Notes: generated by a model not told the origin, from the letters alone. A stretch of DNA of 52,466 bases from Ruminococcus flavefaciens (GCA_004554385.1 SFMO01000155.1:1-52466); one strand, 5' to 3'; shown: positions 1-8,957, counted from the first letter of the stretch. Program-made: numbers and translations.

Positions 1-240
1 GAGCCCATGAACGGGATTCCAAAGGGACTGTGTTCCTTTGGCGGTGTCCAGAGGCAGCGCCTCTGGTCGCTGTTCACAGCTTTCAGAGAACAGCGAAACA
101 ATACGAAGGCGCTCCGCAAGGGTGAATTTCAAAAACAGTCCGGTGGACTGTTTTTGAAAGAGGGACGCCCTGCAAGTGAGGGCGTCCCTTAACGGGGCGA
201 TGCGGTCATCCCCCCTACAAATATAAATTTAGATTTAGCT
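1..240 (+). repeat. Interspersed hairpin-mosaic repeat, copy A
   Basis: Non-coding repeat that recurs at 22861-23150 and, inverted, at 52168-52419. It is a chain of short perfect hairpins: CCAAAGGGA/TCCTTTGG near 20-41, AGAGGC/GCCTCT near 50-64, CGCTGTTC/GAACAGCG near 68-96, a long A/T-rich stem with CAGTCC/GGACTG near 127-160 and AGGGACGCC/GGCGTCCCTT near 163-191. A small ORF crosses it, but the sequence repeats elsewhere without keeping that frame, so I do not call a gene. The copy is probably cut by the window edge. Confidence 0.8.
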
Positions 241-261
241 TAGCAACATAAATATTCACAA

Positions 262-293
262 TGCCCCTGAGTGCTTTGTAACACTCAGGGGCA
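262..293. repeat. Perfect 12-bp inverted repeat
   Basis: TGCCCCTGAGTG and CACTCAGGGGCA are separated by 8 bases. No T-run follows on either strand, so it is not a classic intrinsic terminator. Role unknown; the rest of 241-398 holds no gene that I can see. Confidence 0.6.
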
Positions 294-397
294 AAACTTC
301 TATATAGGTATCTGTCTTATGCACCCGGGTTTGCTTTTTGCATATATTAGCCATAGGCGGATCTTTCCATACCATGCTCTGTTAACGTGTTGTATGA

Positions 398-425
398 ATA
401 AAAAAGGCTGCACTTTCGTGCAGCC
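398..425 (-). terminator. Intrinsic terminator of the cmk-plsC-ispH/rpsA operon
   Basis: On the minus strand an 8-bp GGCTGCAC/GTGCAGCC stem with a 4-base loop is followed directly by a T-run. It lies 15 bases after the ispH-rpsA stop codon. Confidence 0.85.
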
Positions 426-439
426 ATTAAATTTACTGA

Positions 440-2410
440 TTATTCAGCGTCAGAAGCTTCCTCAGCCTCGTCATCTGCACCCTCGAGAAGAGCGCGCATA
501 GAAATGCTGATTCTCTTTGACTCCTCGTCGATATCGATGATCTTAACATCTACCACGTCGCCAACAGTAAGAACGTCCTTGACATTCTCAACCTTCTGGT
601 CAGCGATCTGTGAGATGTGGATAAGACCGTCAACGCCGTCAATGATCTGAGCGAATGCGCCAAAGCTTGTGATAGAAACGATAGTAGCCTTAACTACGTC
701 GCCTACCTTATACTTGGACATGAAGATCTCCCAAGGATTGTCCTCAGCCTTCTTGAAGCCGAGAGAGATTCTGTTAGCCTCTCTGTCGAGATCCTTGATG
801 TAAACCTCAAGAGTATCGCCAACATTAACGACCTCACTTGGGTGCTTGATTCTCTTCCATGAGAGTTCTGAGATATGAACCATGCCGTCGATGCCGCCGA
901 GATCAACGAATGCACCGAAGCTTGTGAGTGACTTTACCTTACCTGTGTAAGTCTTGCCAACCTCAGCTGTCTCCCAGAACTTAGCCTTAGCTTCTTCCTT
1001 CTTAGCGTTCTGAACAGCCTTGATAGAACCAACAGCTCTCTTTCTGCCGCCCTCGGAAACCTCGATAACGATGAACTCTACCTTCTTCTTGAGAAGCTGA
1101 TCGAGCTCTGCGCCTCTTGGGAGACCTGTGAGTGAAGCAGGGATAAATACTCTTACGCCGAGAACTGTAAGTGTAACGCCCTTGTTAACAACGCTCTGAA
1201 CAACGCCCTCGAGAACTGTTCCTTCCTGCTGAGCCTTTACGATCTTCTCGTAGCCGGCCTGCTCGTCTACCTTTCTCTTAGAGAGAGCAACTGTACCCTC
1301 TGCGTCGTTTACCTTGATAACAACAAGATCGATCTCGTCGCCTACGCTGACAATGTCAGAAGGCTTCTTTGAAGGATCGTCTGTAAGATCATCAAGAGCA
1401 ACATAGCCGGTGTGCTTTGTACCGAGGTCAACGATAGCCTCTGTATTGTTTACGGCGATAACGGTGCCTTTAACTTTCTCTCCTGTATGTATTTTTTTGA
1501 ATGACTCGTCGAGTGCCTGAGCGAAATCGATCTCCTCATCCTGATTAGCTGCAAGAATTTCATTTTCTGCCATTTTGGTTTGTACCTCCTTGATTATATA
1601 GGCGGGGGTTGATGCGCCTGCAGTGATGCCGATCTTCTCGGCATTTGGAAGCTTTAAAGTCCGAAGCTCGTCCGAATTTTCAATATGATACGTTTTACAA
1701 TAGCGGCTGCAGACCTCATAAAGCTTGACAGTGTTGGAACTGTGTCTGCCGCCGACTACAAGCATTATGTCAGAGTTCTTTGCAAGCTCGGCTGCGTCAG
1801 ACTGACGCGTATCGGTGGCATTGCATATGGTATCATATATGACAATATCGGGATCGTCCTTCGGGATCACGTTTAAACACTCACCCCATACTACTATATT
1901 ATACGTCGTTTGCGCCACAATTGCAAGCTTTTTTCGCAAATTTTTATAATTTTTTTCAAAAAAGGCTTTTAGCTCAAAGTTGTCCTTGAAAACAAGGCAA
2001 TTTTCGTCACAATGACCAACTATACCCTGTACCTCGGGGTGATCACGGTCTCCTGCTATGAGGATGAAGTAACCCTCAGCAGTTTTTTCGGCGACGATCT
2101 TATGAATACGTGATACAAATGGGCATGTGGCGTCCAGCATTCTGTTGCCCTTTGCCTTTATCTGTTCATATATATCCCTGCCGACACCGTGGGAGCGTAT
2201 AACAACGGTCTCATCAGGCCTTAGTTCGTCAACGGTATCGATTATCCTTGCGCCCTTTGCCTGCATATCATTTACGACGTCCTGATTGTGGATTATAGGT
2301 CCCAACGTTGCCACATTGGTGTTCTTTTCGAGCTCGCCGTATACCATTTTTACCGCTCTGTCAACGCCGAAGCAGAAGCCTGCGGACTTTGCAACAGTTA
2401 CCTTATTCAT
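440..2410 (-). CDS. ispH-rpsA: 4-hydroxy-3-methylbut-2-enyl diphosphate reductase fused to ribosomal protein S1
   Basis: A 656-residue two-part protein. Residues 1-283 are IspH, the last enzyme of the MEP isoprenoid pathway, which makes IPP and DMAPP with a [4Fe-4S] cluster. The three cluster cysteines are visible at C13 (SAGFCFG), C96 (DATCPF) and C196 (TICNATD), with conserved H41, H74 and H124. From about residue 308 follow four S1 RNA-binding domains (about 310-380, 400-465, 482-555, 567-640), each with GxVxxxxxxGAFVxxxxxxGxVH-type sequence, and then an acidic tail. This fusion is known in Clostridia. The start is placed at MNKVTVAKSAG, which overlaps the plsC stop by 8 bases; the longer upstream reading would run into plsC. 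The S1 half probably acts in translation initiation. Confidence 0.95.
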   Translation of the reverse strand: MNKVTVAKSAGFCFGVDRAVKMVYGELEKNTNVATLGPIIHNQDVVNDMQAKGARIIDTVDELRPDETVVIRSHGVGRDIYEQIKAKGNRMLDATCPFVSRIHKIVAEKTAEGYFILIAGDRDHPEVQGIVGHCDENCLVFKDNFELKAFFEKNYKNLRKKLAIVAQTTYNIVVWGECLNVIPKDDPDIVIYDTICNATDTRQSDAAELAKNSDIMLVVGGRHSSNTVKLYEVCSRYCKTYHIENSDELRTLKLPNAEKIGITAGASTPAYIIKEVQTKMAENEILAANQDEEIDFAQALDESFKKIHTGEKVKGTVIAVNNTEAIVDLGTKHTGYVALDDLTDDPSKKPSDIVSVGDEIDLVVIKVNDAEGTVALSKRKVDEQAGYEKIVKAQQEGTVLEGVVQSVVNKGVTLTVLGVRVFIPASLTGLPRGAELDQLLKKKVEFIVIEVSEGGRKRAVGSIKAVQNAKKEEAKAKFWETAEVGKTYTGKVKSLTSFGAFVDLGGIDGMVHISELSWKRIKHPSEVVNVGDTLEVYIKDLDREANRISLGFKKAEDNPWEIFMSKYKVGDVVKATIVSITSFGAFAQIIDGVDGLIHISQIADQKVENVKDVLTVGDVVDVKIIDIDEESKRISISMRALLEGADDEAEEASDAE

Positions 2411-3041
2411 CAGCGCTCTCCTCCTTTTTCTCCTCGGCATCAGCATTCTGTCCGTCCTCGACCAGCAGCTTTATATCAGACATATAGCGGTTCTTGAGCT
2501 TGACCAGCTGGCGCGGATTCGGGGTATCGCTTATCTCGCAGTATTCGGCAGGATCAATGGGAGTGCCATATTTTACTGTGACAGCCTTGCGGAACTTCAG
2601 ATCTCCGTCGAAAACTATTCCGACGGGAACAACAGGCTTGCCTGAACGGGCAGCAATGAGAGCGGCACCCGTGTGACCTCTGCCTACCTTGCCGTCCTTT
2701 GAGCGTGTGCCCTCAGGGAATATCATAAGGCTCCTGCCGCTGCTTAGACGCTCGACGGAGGTGTCTATAACTCCCGTATCGCCCTTGCCCCGGGCAACGG
2801 GGAATGCTCCGAGAGCAGTGATAAGCCATGCGAAGAGCTTGTTGCGGAAGAGCTCCTCCTTAGCCATGAATGCGTATTTTCCTCTGCCGCCTGCGCCTAA
2901 TATCGGCGGATCGGCGTTGGATCTGTGATTTGAGGCATAGATGACAGGAGTATCCTTCGGGATATTCTCCCTGCCCTCAAAACGCAGATTGTATGCGATG
3001 TGCATTGCCAGCCATACCAGAAACTTGGCTATGTAATACAT
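2403..3041 (-). CDS. plsC: 1-acyl-sn-glycerol-3-phosphate acyltransferase
   Basis: A 212-residue PlsC-family enzyme that acylates lysophosphatidic acid to phosphatidic acid at the membrane. The N-terminal hydrophobic stretch is followed by the HX4D catalytic motif (NHRSNADP, about residues 38-45) and the substrate-binding FPEGTRSKDG motif in mid-protein. Length is normal for the family. It sits between cmk and ispH-rpsA on one strand and overlaps the latter by 8 bases, so translation is probably coupled. The order cmk-plsC-ispH-rpsA is common in Clostridia. Confidence 0.93.
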   Translation of the reverse strand: MYYIAKFLVWLAMHIAYNLRFEGRENIPKDTPVIYASNHRSNADPPILGAGGRGKYAFMAKEELFRNKLFAWLITALGAFPVARGKGDTGVIDTSVERLSSGRSLMIFPEGTRSKDGKVGRGHTGAALIAARSGKPVVPVGIVFDGDLKFRKAVTVKYGTPIDPAEYCEISDTPNPRQLVKLKNRYMSDIKLLVEDGQNADAEEKKEESADE

Positions 3042-3113
3042 ATGTATCTCACCTCGGAAAAAGTTTTCGTTCAGTAGGAACCTTTACGGGCGCCTTACGG
3101 AAGGACAGCCCTG

Positions 3114-3776
3114 TCAGGCTGTTTTCTCTTTGATTATCTTAACGATAGCTGCTGCTGATTCCTCTAAGTTGAGCTTGGTAGTGTCAACGAGAACAGCGTC
3201 CTCAGCCTGCTTGAGGGGAGCAGTCTCGCGGTGCATATCCTGATAGTCGCGTTTGATTATGTCATCGAGTATCTCCTGATATGTGGGGCAGCCGGGCTTT
3301 TCAGCAAGCTCCTTGTAGCGGCGGTTTGCACGTTCCTCCGCAGAGGCTGTGAGGAATATCTTCACATCAGCGTTGGGAAGGACTACTGTACCGATGTCTC
3401 TGCCGTCCATGAGTACGTTGTTCTCACGGGCTATTTTCTGCTGAGTGTCGAAGAGGTATGCTCTTACAGCAGGTATAGCCGAAGTGCGTGAAGCAGCCAT
3501 GGAGATCTCGGGAGTTCTTATCAGGTCGGAAACATCTCTGCTGCCGAGGAAAACTCGCTGAGCTCCGTCAATGAATCTGAGCTGAACGTCTGCCTTGGGA
3601 AGAGAAGCCTCAATGTCCTCGTCAGCTATGTTGTTTTCGGTTATATACAAAGCGATGGTACGGTAAAGAGCACCTGTATCCACATAGATGTAGCCCAGCT
3701 CCTTTGATACCATTTTTGCGATGGTGCTTTTTCCTGCGCCTGCAGGTCCGTCTATTGCGATATTAACAGTTTTCAT
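3114..3776 (-). CDS. cmk: Cytidylate kinase
   Basis: A 220-residue (d)CMP kinase that phosphorylates CMP and dCMP with ATP in the pyrimidine pathway. It opens with IAIDGPAGAGKSTIAK, the P-loop of this family, then VDTGALYRTIAL and the conserved MDGRDIGTVVLP segment near residues 122-133, and FLTASAEERANRR for the lid region. The start follows an AAGGAG ribosome-binding site. It is the first housekeeping gene of the cmk-plsC-ispH/rpsA cluster; the cohesin-dockerin gene ends only 34 bases upstream, so read-through into cmk is possible. Confidence 0.95.
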   Translation of the reverse strand: MKTVNIAIDGPAGAGKSTIAKMVSKELGYIYVDTGALYRTIALYITENNIADEDIEASLPKADVQLRFIDGAQRVFLGSRDVSDLIRTPEISMAASRTSAIPAVRAYLFDTQQKIARENNVLMDGRDIGTVVLPNADVKIFLTASAEERANRRYKELAEKPGCPTYQEILDDIIKRDYQDMHRETAPLKQAEDAVLVDTTKLNLEESAAAIVKIIKEKTA

Positions 3777-3810
3777 AGTTATAACTCCTTATATATAATA
3801 GGTAGGGGAC

Positions 3811-4857
3811 TTACTTTGAAGTCTTCTTCATGTATTCCTCAAAGCTTTCGGTACTTCCCGATGAAGTTGAAGTATTTGCGTAGTAGGAAAGAATGTAGGA
3901 TGCGTCAATAGCATTTATTGCACCGCTGCTGTCTGTGTCTGCCGCAAGGCTCTGGCGCTTGTCGGTGAAGGTGGTCTTCTTTCCGCTTGATATGGAAGCG
4001 TATTCTGTGAGTGCAATGGAAGCGTCAACAGCATTTATTGATTTGTCATTGTTGATGTCTCCCAGCTTATAGGGAGGATCCTCAATTACAGTTATACTTC
4101 CCTCGGCAATGCCTTTTGTGAAGATGTGTTTTGTCATAGCCTCGCCCTTGCTGTCGTAGGCAAAATTAGTGAACAGGGGCTTGATGGTGCCGTATTTGGA
4201 ATCGCCGATCCTGATATCGAAAATATCTCCTGCCTGACAGTCAGCGGGAAGGGTGAAGCTGAGCACCCACATAACGCCGTCTGCACCCACATCGGCGTTT
4301 CCGCTTGTGGTCAGCACTATGAAGTCATTGGTATCTCCGAAAGCCTGACCTGTTGTCAGCTCTTTTGCAGCTTCGCCCGGAAGTGCCTGGCCTGCCTGCA
4401 TACGCTTGTCGTAGTAAACGTAGATGAGGGTATCGCAATAGAGCTTGTTTGCACCGTCAACGGTCAGAGTGATCTCCTGACTGTTATTTCTTGCGTCGCT
4501 CTCATAGACCTGAGTGCTTGAGATATGGAAAACAGGCTCTCCCTGTACCGCAGGCTTATATGTAGTCGTAGTAGTTGTCGTTGCAGCAGCAGTGGTTTTT
4601 GCAGTGGTGGCAGTAGTTTTTGCAGTAGTAGTGGCTGCTGCCTTGGTTGTGGTAGTTACCTTTTTGGTTGTCGGTGCGGTAGTTGTAACAGCCGCTTTTG
4701 TTGTGGTCGCAGCCTTTGGCGCCATTACTCTGCTGCGGCTGTAAACGCTTTCTGAAGCTGAAATTTCAGCCATGCTTTCCATAGGAGCCGACGCAGGAAA
4801 AGCGCCTGATATTATCATCGCAGCAGCTGCTGCGGAAAAAAGCTTTTTAAGCTTCAT
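3811..4857 (-). CDS. Secreted cohesin-like plus dockerin protein, adaptor-scaffoldin candidate
   Basis: 348 residues. A signal peptide (about 1-30) leads into a Thr/Ala/Lys-rich linker (about 50-100). Residues about 108-258 look like a cohesin beta-sandwich: a strand ending in LIYVYYDKRM (family pattern F-x-I-x-YD) and, later, DGVMWVLSFTLPADCQAG, which matches the DG-x-L-x-x-L-x-F-x-V-x-x-D-x-x-AG pattern of cohesins, closing on EGSITV. Residues 265-329 form a dockerin with two Ca-binding repeats (LGDINNDKSINAVDAS and AADTDSSGAINAIDAS). Cohesin followed by dockerin is the layout of ScaC-type adaptors in Ruminococcus flavefaciens. The cohesin call rests on pattern only; a plain cellulose-binding beta-sandwich is the main alternative. 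RBS TGGAGG lies just upstream of the start. Confidence 0.65.
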   Translation of the reverse strand: MKLKKLFSAAAAAMIISGAFPASAPMESMAEISASESVYSRSRVMAPKAATTTKAAVTTTAPTTKKVTTTTKAAATTTAKTTATTAKTTAAATTTTTTTYKPAVQGEPVFHISSTQVYESDARNNSQEITLTVDGANKLYCDTLIYVYYDKRMQAGQALPGEAAKELTTGQAFGDTNDFIVLTTSGNADVGADGVMWVLSFTLPADCQAGDIFDIRIGDSKYGTIKPLFTNFAYDSKGEAMTKHIFTKGIAEGSITVIEDPPYKLGDINNDKSINAVDASIALTEYASISSGKKTTFTDKRQSLAADTDSSGAINAIDASYILSYYANTSTSSGSTESFEEYMKKTSK

Positions 4858-5076
4858 AAATACCTCCAGATGATTACAGTATATCCCCGATCCACACCCT
4901 CGTCCCCACAGTCAATGCACGGTAATTATCGATAAGCGATAGCAATACGTTTGTACGTTGTTGGAGCTTAGCTGTAAGCAGGGATTCGAACCCCCGTGCT
5001 GCTCTCCGCACAACCATAATATTCTTTTTCAAGAACGGGTCTGCATTCGCCCTGCAAGGGACTACACCGAAAAAGC
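4858..5076. other. Intergenic gap with an unresolved tRNA-like T-arm
   Basis: No gene called. On the minus strand near 4978-5003 there is a GGGGGTTCGAATCCC segment that reads like a tRNA T-arm, but I could not close acceptor, D and anticodon stems around it. A TTCTT/AAGAA hairpin lies at about 5020-5035. Confidence 0.4.
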
Positions 5077-5529
5077 TTATAAAAGCTCTGTTGACCAGTT
5101 GAGTGCCTGTATGGTGTTGTCGGTGATGCGGAGCTCCTTTGACATATCATCGATCTGCTTCTGGAGTTTTTTCACATCAACGGTGCTGAGTATCTTTATT
5201 TCCGTCATTCTTGCACGTCTTGCCGTCTGACTTGCAGCAGCTGCAAGGTCTTTGTATACGGATATTTTCATTTTAAGAGCGTCCTTCTTTGCAATCAGCT
5301 CTGTAATGGTCTTTCCGTCGGAGAGAACAGCGCAGTTTGTGAGGTTTATGCGTCTGATGAGCTCCTCGAGCCTTATCACTGAGCTGTCGAGCTCTCTGAT
5401 GAGAGCCTTGGGGTCCTCTGCAGGCTTTTCGTTTTCCTGAACGATGGCGTTGTTTGTAAGTCTGCATCTGAGCTGTTCGATATTGTGGCTGAGATCAGCC
5501 CTTTCCTGCAATGCTTCTGCTAATTTCAT
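5077..5529 (-). CDS. DIP1984-family protein of unknown function
   Basis: A 150-residue, largely helical protein. It follows the DIP1984 family closely: MKLAEALQERADL at the start, IEQLRCRLTNNA, then AEDPKALIRELD, RINLTN near the middle, VDVKKLQKQIDDMSKELR and a terminal IQALNWSTELL. The family has no settled biochemical role that I know of. It starts 12 bases after the ftsK stop on the same strand and is probably co-transcribed. Length is typical. Confidence 0.85.
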   Translation of the reverse strand: MKLAEALQERADLSHNIEQLRCRLTNNAIVQENEKPAEDPKALIRELDSSVIRLEELIRRINLTNCAVLSDGKTITELIAKKDALKMKISVYKDLAAAASQTARRARMTEIKILSTVDVKKLQKQIDDMSKELRITDNTIQALNWSTELL

Positions 5530-5541
5530 ACTATACCTCCG

Positions 5542-8142
5542 TTATTCGTCCATTCTGCGAAGTCTCCATTCGTCGTACTGCATTTTTGACATGAGTACCT
5601 TTCGCGGCTTAGCGCCTTCGCTTGCGCCTATGACACCGCGTTCCTCAAGCTCGTCCATAATTCTTGCGGCTCTTGCGTAGCCGAGCTTCAGCTTTCTCTG
5701 GAGCATTGATGTTGACAGCTGACCTGCGTCAACTGCTACCTTTATTGCAGCTTCTACGATATCCTCGTCGCTGCCGCCGCCTGTGGGAGCTCCGCCTTCA
5801 GAGCCGCCTGAGCCGCTCTGAGTTTCCGGTCTGTAATTGTCAACAGTTTCTACTACCTGTGGATCGTATTTTACCTCAGCCTGTGACTTGATGAAGCGTA
5901 CTGTCTCAGCAATGTCATCGTTTGGCGAGAAGCAGCCCTGTACACGGACAGGCTTTCCTGCGCCTATAGGCATATAGAGCATATCGCCGTTGCCCAGGAG
6001 CTTGTCTGCACCGCCCATATCAATGATAGTACGTGAGTCGGTGACGGATTTTACCGAGAGGGCGATACGGCTCGGGATATTGGCCTTGATAAGACCTGTG
6101 ATAACGTCTGTGGTAGGACGCTGAGTAGCAACTACAAGGTGCATACCGGCAGCACGTCCCATTTGTGCAAGACGGCAGATATAGTCCTCGACGTCCTTAC
6201 CTGCCACAAGCATCATATCAGCCAGCTCGTCTATGAAGACGACTATCTGAGACATTGTGACAAGGTCGCCGTCGACCTCTGCAAGCTCGTTGTAGGACTT
6301 GAGGTCGTTTGCGCCTGCCTCTGCGAATATATTGTATCTGCGCATCATCTCGTTGACCGCCCAGCAGAGAGCTCCTGCGGCACGTTTACAGTCAGTAACG
6401 ATGGGGATGAGAAGATGTGGGATATTCTCGAATATCTTGAATTCAACTATCTTCGGGTCGATAAGTATCAGCTTTACTTCGTCGGGAGTTGCGTTGTAGA
6501 GGATGCTCATTATAATAGAACGGGTGCAGACTGACTTACCCGAGCCCGTAGTACCTGCGATGATAACATGAGGCATTTTTGCGATGTCACCTACAATGGC
6601 ATTTCCCGTGATGTCTTTGCCGACGGCAAAGGCAAGCTTGCTCTTTGAGTCTCTGAACTCGGAGGAGGTCAGTATCTCGCGGAGAGTTACAGTGTCCTTT
6701 GTGGAGTTAGGTATCTCGATACCGATAGCCGCTTTTCCCGGGATAGGAGCCTCTATACGGACGCCCTGAGCTGCGAGGCTGAGAGCGATATCGTCCTCAA
6801 GTCCCTTTATCTTTGAGACTTTGATACCTGGGGCGGGCTGTATCTCATAGCGTGTAATTGACGGACCGCGGATAAGGTCCTTTATCCTTACTGCGACACC
6901 GAAGCTTTTGAGGGTGTTTACGATTACCTCTGCCTTTTCACGCATTTCCACCATAGCCTCGTTGCGGTTCGAGCGTATCTCGGGACGTGTGAGTATATCG
7001 ATAGGTGGGAGTATGTACACGGGCTTTTCTTCCTCGGGTTCTCCCTCCTCGATTACCTCTTCCTCATCAGCAGCAGACTTCTTGTCGGCAGCCTTGCTGA
7101 TGAGCTTTTCAAGTCCCTCGTCGGGAATATCGTCCTCTTCCTCCTCATCTTCGCCCACGGCTATGGAAACGGGTGCCTTGACCTTTTTAAGAGGCGGCAG
7201 CTTTGGCTCGGGAGCCTTAGCAGGCTCTGTATCCGCATCTGTGGAGTCTGCACTGTCTTCAGGTTCAGCGCTGTCATGTGCGATAAGGTGGTCTGTGGGG
7301 AGTGGGATATCAAGATCGAAGAATCCGTCGGGGAGTGCCTCCACAGCCTTCTTGTTCTGAGCTTTTTTCTCGGAGGGCTTCTGGGATGATTTCCGTGTAT
7401 TTGCCATGTTTATTGCTTCAAGGTCGGCGTCAAAATCGCGCTTTTCCTTGTCGTCGTCGTTATCATCGTCCTCAAAGGCGTCTACGAAATCGCCGCCGAT
7501 GAACATATTCTGTATGCCGTTGATGCATTTTCCGATGAATACAAAGGGCGTTGCAAGGAGCTTGAGAAAGTCCACGAGTCCGCGTCCCGAAAGGAGCATG
7601 CCGAACACGAAGAACAGCACCAGTGATATGAGCCTTGCGCCAAGCTTGCCGAAGAACTTCAGCAGAGGTCCTGCAAACAGGAGACTTGCTACGCCTCCGC
7701 TTTTCAGCTTTGCCCCCTCCTCATAGAGTATCTTGAAGTGACCGCCCATAGTGCCGCCGGGAATGCGTCCCACGACAAATATCTGGAATGCAGCGCTTGC
7801 GAGGAATATCATGGCGATGCACCAGATATTTCTGCCGCTGAGATCTTTCTTTGTCTGCTCGGTGCCAAGTTTAACGGCTGTATAAATGAGTATAACGGGT
7901 ATTAGAAATGCTGATATACCGAATGTTCCGAGAAGGAGATTATGTAATGCCAGCCAGCCCTTTGTGCCCTTTACAAGCACCATGAGAGCGGTGAGGACAC
8001 CCAGTGCGAAAAGGAGTATCGACCACAGCTGATTGCTCTCATTCTGCGGAGCGGTCTTTGCATTGCTCCTGACGGGCTCTCTTTTGGGGGCTTCTGCCTT
8101 TTTCCTGGGAGCTCCCTTTGTAGTTTTCTTTGCTTCTGCCAT
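5542..8142 (-). CDS. ftsK: DNA translocase FtsK/SpoIIIE
   Basis: 866-residue membrane-anchored DNA pump that moves chromosomes through the closing septum or into the forespore. Residues about 35-185 carry four membrane segments. A long acidic linker (about 220-380) follows. The motor has GTTGSGKSVCTRSII (Walker A), VVFIDELADMM (Walker B) and the conserved RLAQMGRAAGMHLVVATQRP segment. The last 65 residues are the winged-helix gamma domain (DEDIVEAAIKVAVDAG through LMSKMQYDEW), which reads polarity sequences. It lies between tepA and the DIP1984 gene. Sequence alone does not separate FtsK from SpoIIIE; tepA as neighbour resembles the Bacillus spoIIIE locus. Confidence 0.95.
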   Translation of the reverse strand: MAEAKKTTKGAPRKKAEAPKREPVRSNAKTAPQNESNQLWSILLFALGVLTALMVLVKGTKGWLALHNLLLGTFGISAFLIPVILIYTAVKLGTEQTKKDLSGRNIWCIAMIFLASAAFQIFVVGRIPGGTMGGHFKILYEEGAKLKSGGVASLLFAGPLLKFFGKLGARLISLVLFFVFGMLLSGRGLVDFLKLLATPFVFIGKCINGIQNMFIGGDFVDAFEDDDNDDDKEKRDFDADLEAINMANTRKSSQKPSEKKAQNKKAVEALPDGFFDLDIPLPTDHLIAHDSAEPEDSADSTDADTEPAKAPEPKLPPLKKVKAPVSIAVGEDEEEEDDIPDEGLEKLISKAADKKSAADEEEVIEEGEPEEEKPVYILPPIDILTRPEIRSNRNEAMVEMREKAEVIVNTLKSFGVAVRIKDLIRGPSITRYEIQPAPGIKVSKIKGLEDDIALSLAAQGVRIEAPIPGKAAIGIEIPNSTKDTVTLREILTSSEFRDSKSKLAFAVGKDITGNAIVGDIAKMPHVIIAGTTGSGKSVCTRSIIMSILYNATPDEVKLILIDPKIVEFKIFENIPHLLIPIVTDCKRAAGALCWAVNEMMRRYNIFAEAGANDLKSYNELAEVDGDLVTMSQIVVFIDELADMMLVAGKDVEDYICRLAQMGRAAGMHLVVATQRPTTDVITGLIKANIPSRIALSVKSVTDSRTIIDMGGADKLLGNGDMLYMPIGAGKPVRVQGCFSPNDDIAETVRFIKSQAEVKYDPQVVETVDNYRPETQSGSGGSEGGAPTGGGSDEDIVEAAIKVAVDAGQLSTSMLQRKLKLGYARAARIMDELEERGVIGASEGAKPRKVLMSKMQYDEWRLRRMDE

Positions 8143-8194
8143 ATTTGCCTCCGTTTTGTTCTTATGTATCTGCGCCTCATGCGGCGCAGTGCGG

Positions 8195-8905
8195 TCAGTC
8201 CGCGTATCTTTTCTCTGTATTTTCTATCATATCGTAAAGACAATCCATTGCGTCGCCGAGACTTCCGAGACTGTCGATAAGTCCAAGCTCCACGGCTTTT
8301 TCTCCCTCAACAACGCTCCCCACATCGAGGACCAGCTCTTCCGTGTTCATAAGCAGTGTGCGGAAGTCATCCTCGGTGATACAGCTGTTTTTTGTAACGA
8401 ATCTCACTATCCTGTCCTGCATTTTATCGAAATATGAGAGAGTCTGGGGCACACCGAGAACGGTGCCGTTCATGCGGACGGGGTGGATAGTCATTGAAGC
8501 TGTGGGGACGATGAATGAGCGTTTTGCGCTTACCGCAAGGGGAACGCCTATGGAATGTCCGCCGCCTACCACAAGTGATACAGTGGGAGTTTTCATGCCC
8601 GAGATAAGCTCTGCGATGGCAAGACCTGCCTCCACATCGCCGCCTACGGTGTTTAGTATGATGAGGAGTCCTTCAACTGTCCTGTCCTGTTCGATTGCGA
8701 CGAGGGCAGGGATTATGTGCTCATACTTGGTGGTCTTATTCTGCTCTGCGAGGACGTAGTGCCCCTCTATCTGTCCGACTACGGACAGGCAGTGGATAAG
8801 GTGCTTGGAGTTCTTTGATACCGACTGACCGTTTTCACGGGCGAGCTCGGCTTCTTCCAGCGCCTCCTCAGCAGGAGAATCGACTTTTTTGGTTTCATCT
8901 TTCAT
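8195..8905 (-). CDS. tepA: ClpP-class serine protease, TepA-like
   Basis: 236 residues when started at MKDETKKVD, which has GGAGG eight bases upstream; longer readings have no such site. The ClpP fold is clear: ILNTVGGDVEAGLAIAELI, the nucleophile segment GGGHSIGVPLAVSA and the catalytic His in MTIHPVRM. It resembles TepA (YmfB) of Bacillus, reported to promote protein translocation; that role is by homology only. It is the first gene of a tepA-ftsK-DIP1984 cluster driven by the promoter at 8958-8986. The leader can form a GAAGC/GCTTC stem that ends next to the ribosome-binding site. Confidence 0.85.
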   Translation of the reverse strand: MKDETKKVDSPAEEALEEAELARENGQSVSKNSKHLIHCLSVVGQIEGHYVLAEQNKTTKYEHIIPALVAIEQDRTVEGLLIILNTVGGDVEAGLAIAELISGMKTPTVSLVVGGGHSIGVPLAVSAKRSFIVPTASMTIHPVRMNGTVLGVPQTLSYFDKMQDRIVRFVTKNSCITEDDFRTLLMNTEELVLDVGSVVEGEKAVELGLIDSLGSLGDAMDCLYDMIENTEKRYAD

Positions 8906-8957
8906 GGATACACCTCCGAAGCTATTTTGCGCAGGCTTCGTGAGCGTATACATTATT

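Noticed and set aside
7..192. Short ORF of 61 codons
   Set aside because: It lies wholly in the hairpin-mosaic repeat; other copies break the frame.
4514..4755. Val- and Cys/Ser-rich ORFs opposite the cohesin-dockerin gene
   Set aside because: They are antisense readings of the Thr-rich linker (repeated ACT/ACA codons).
4970..5080. Possible tRNA or tmRNA 3' end on the minus strand
   Set aside because: Only the T-loop fits. The T-stem has a G-G mismatch and the acceptor, D and anticodon stems do not close; upstream sequence is coding for the DIP1984 gene, leaving no room for tmRNA.
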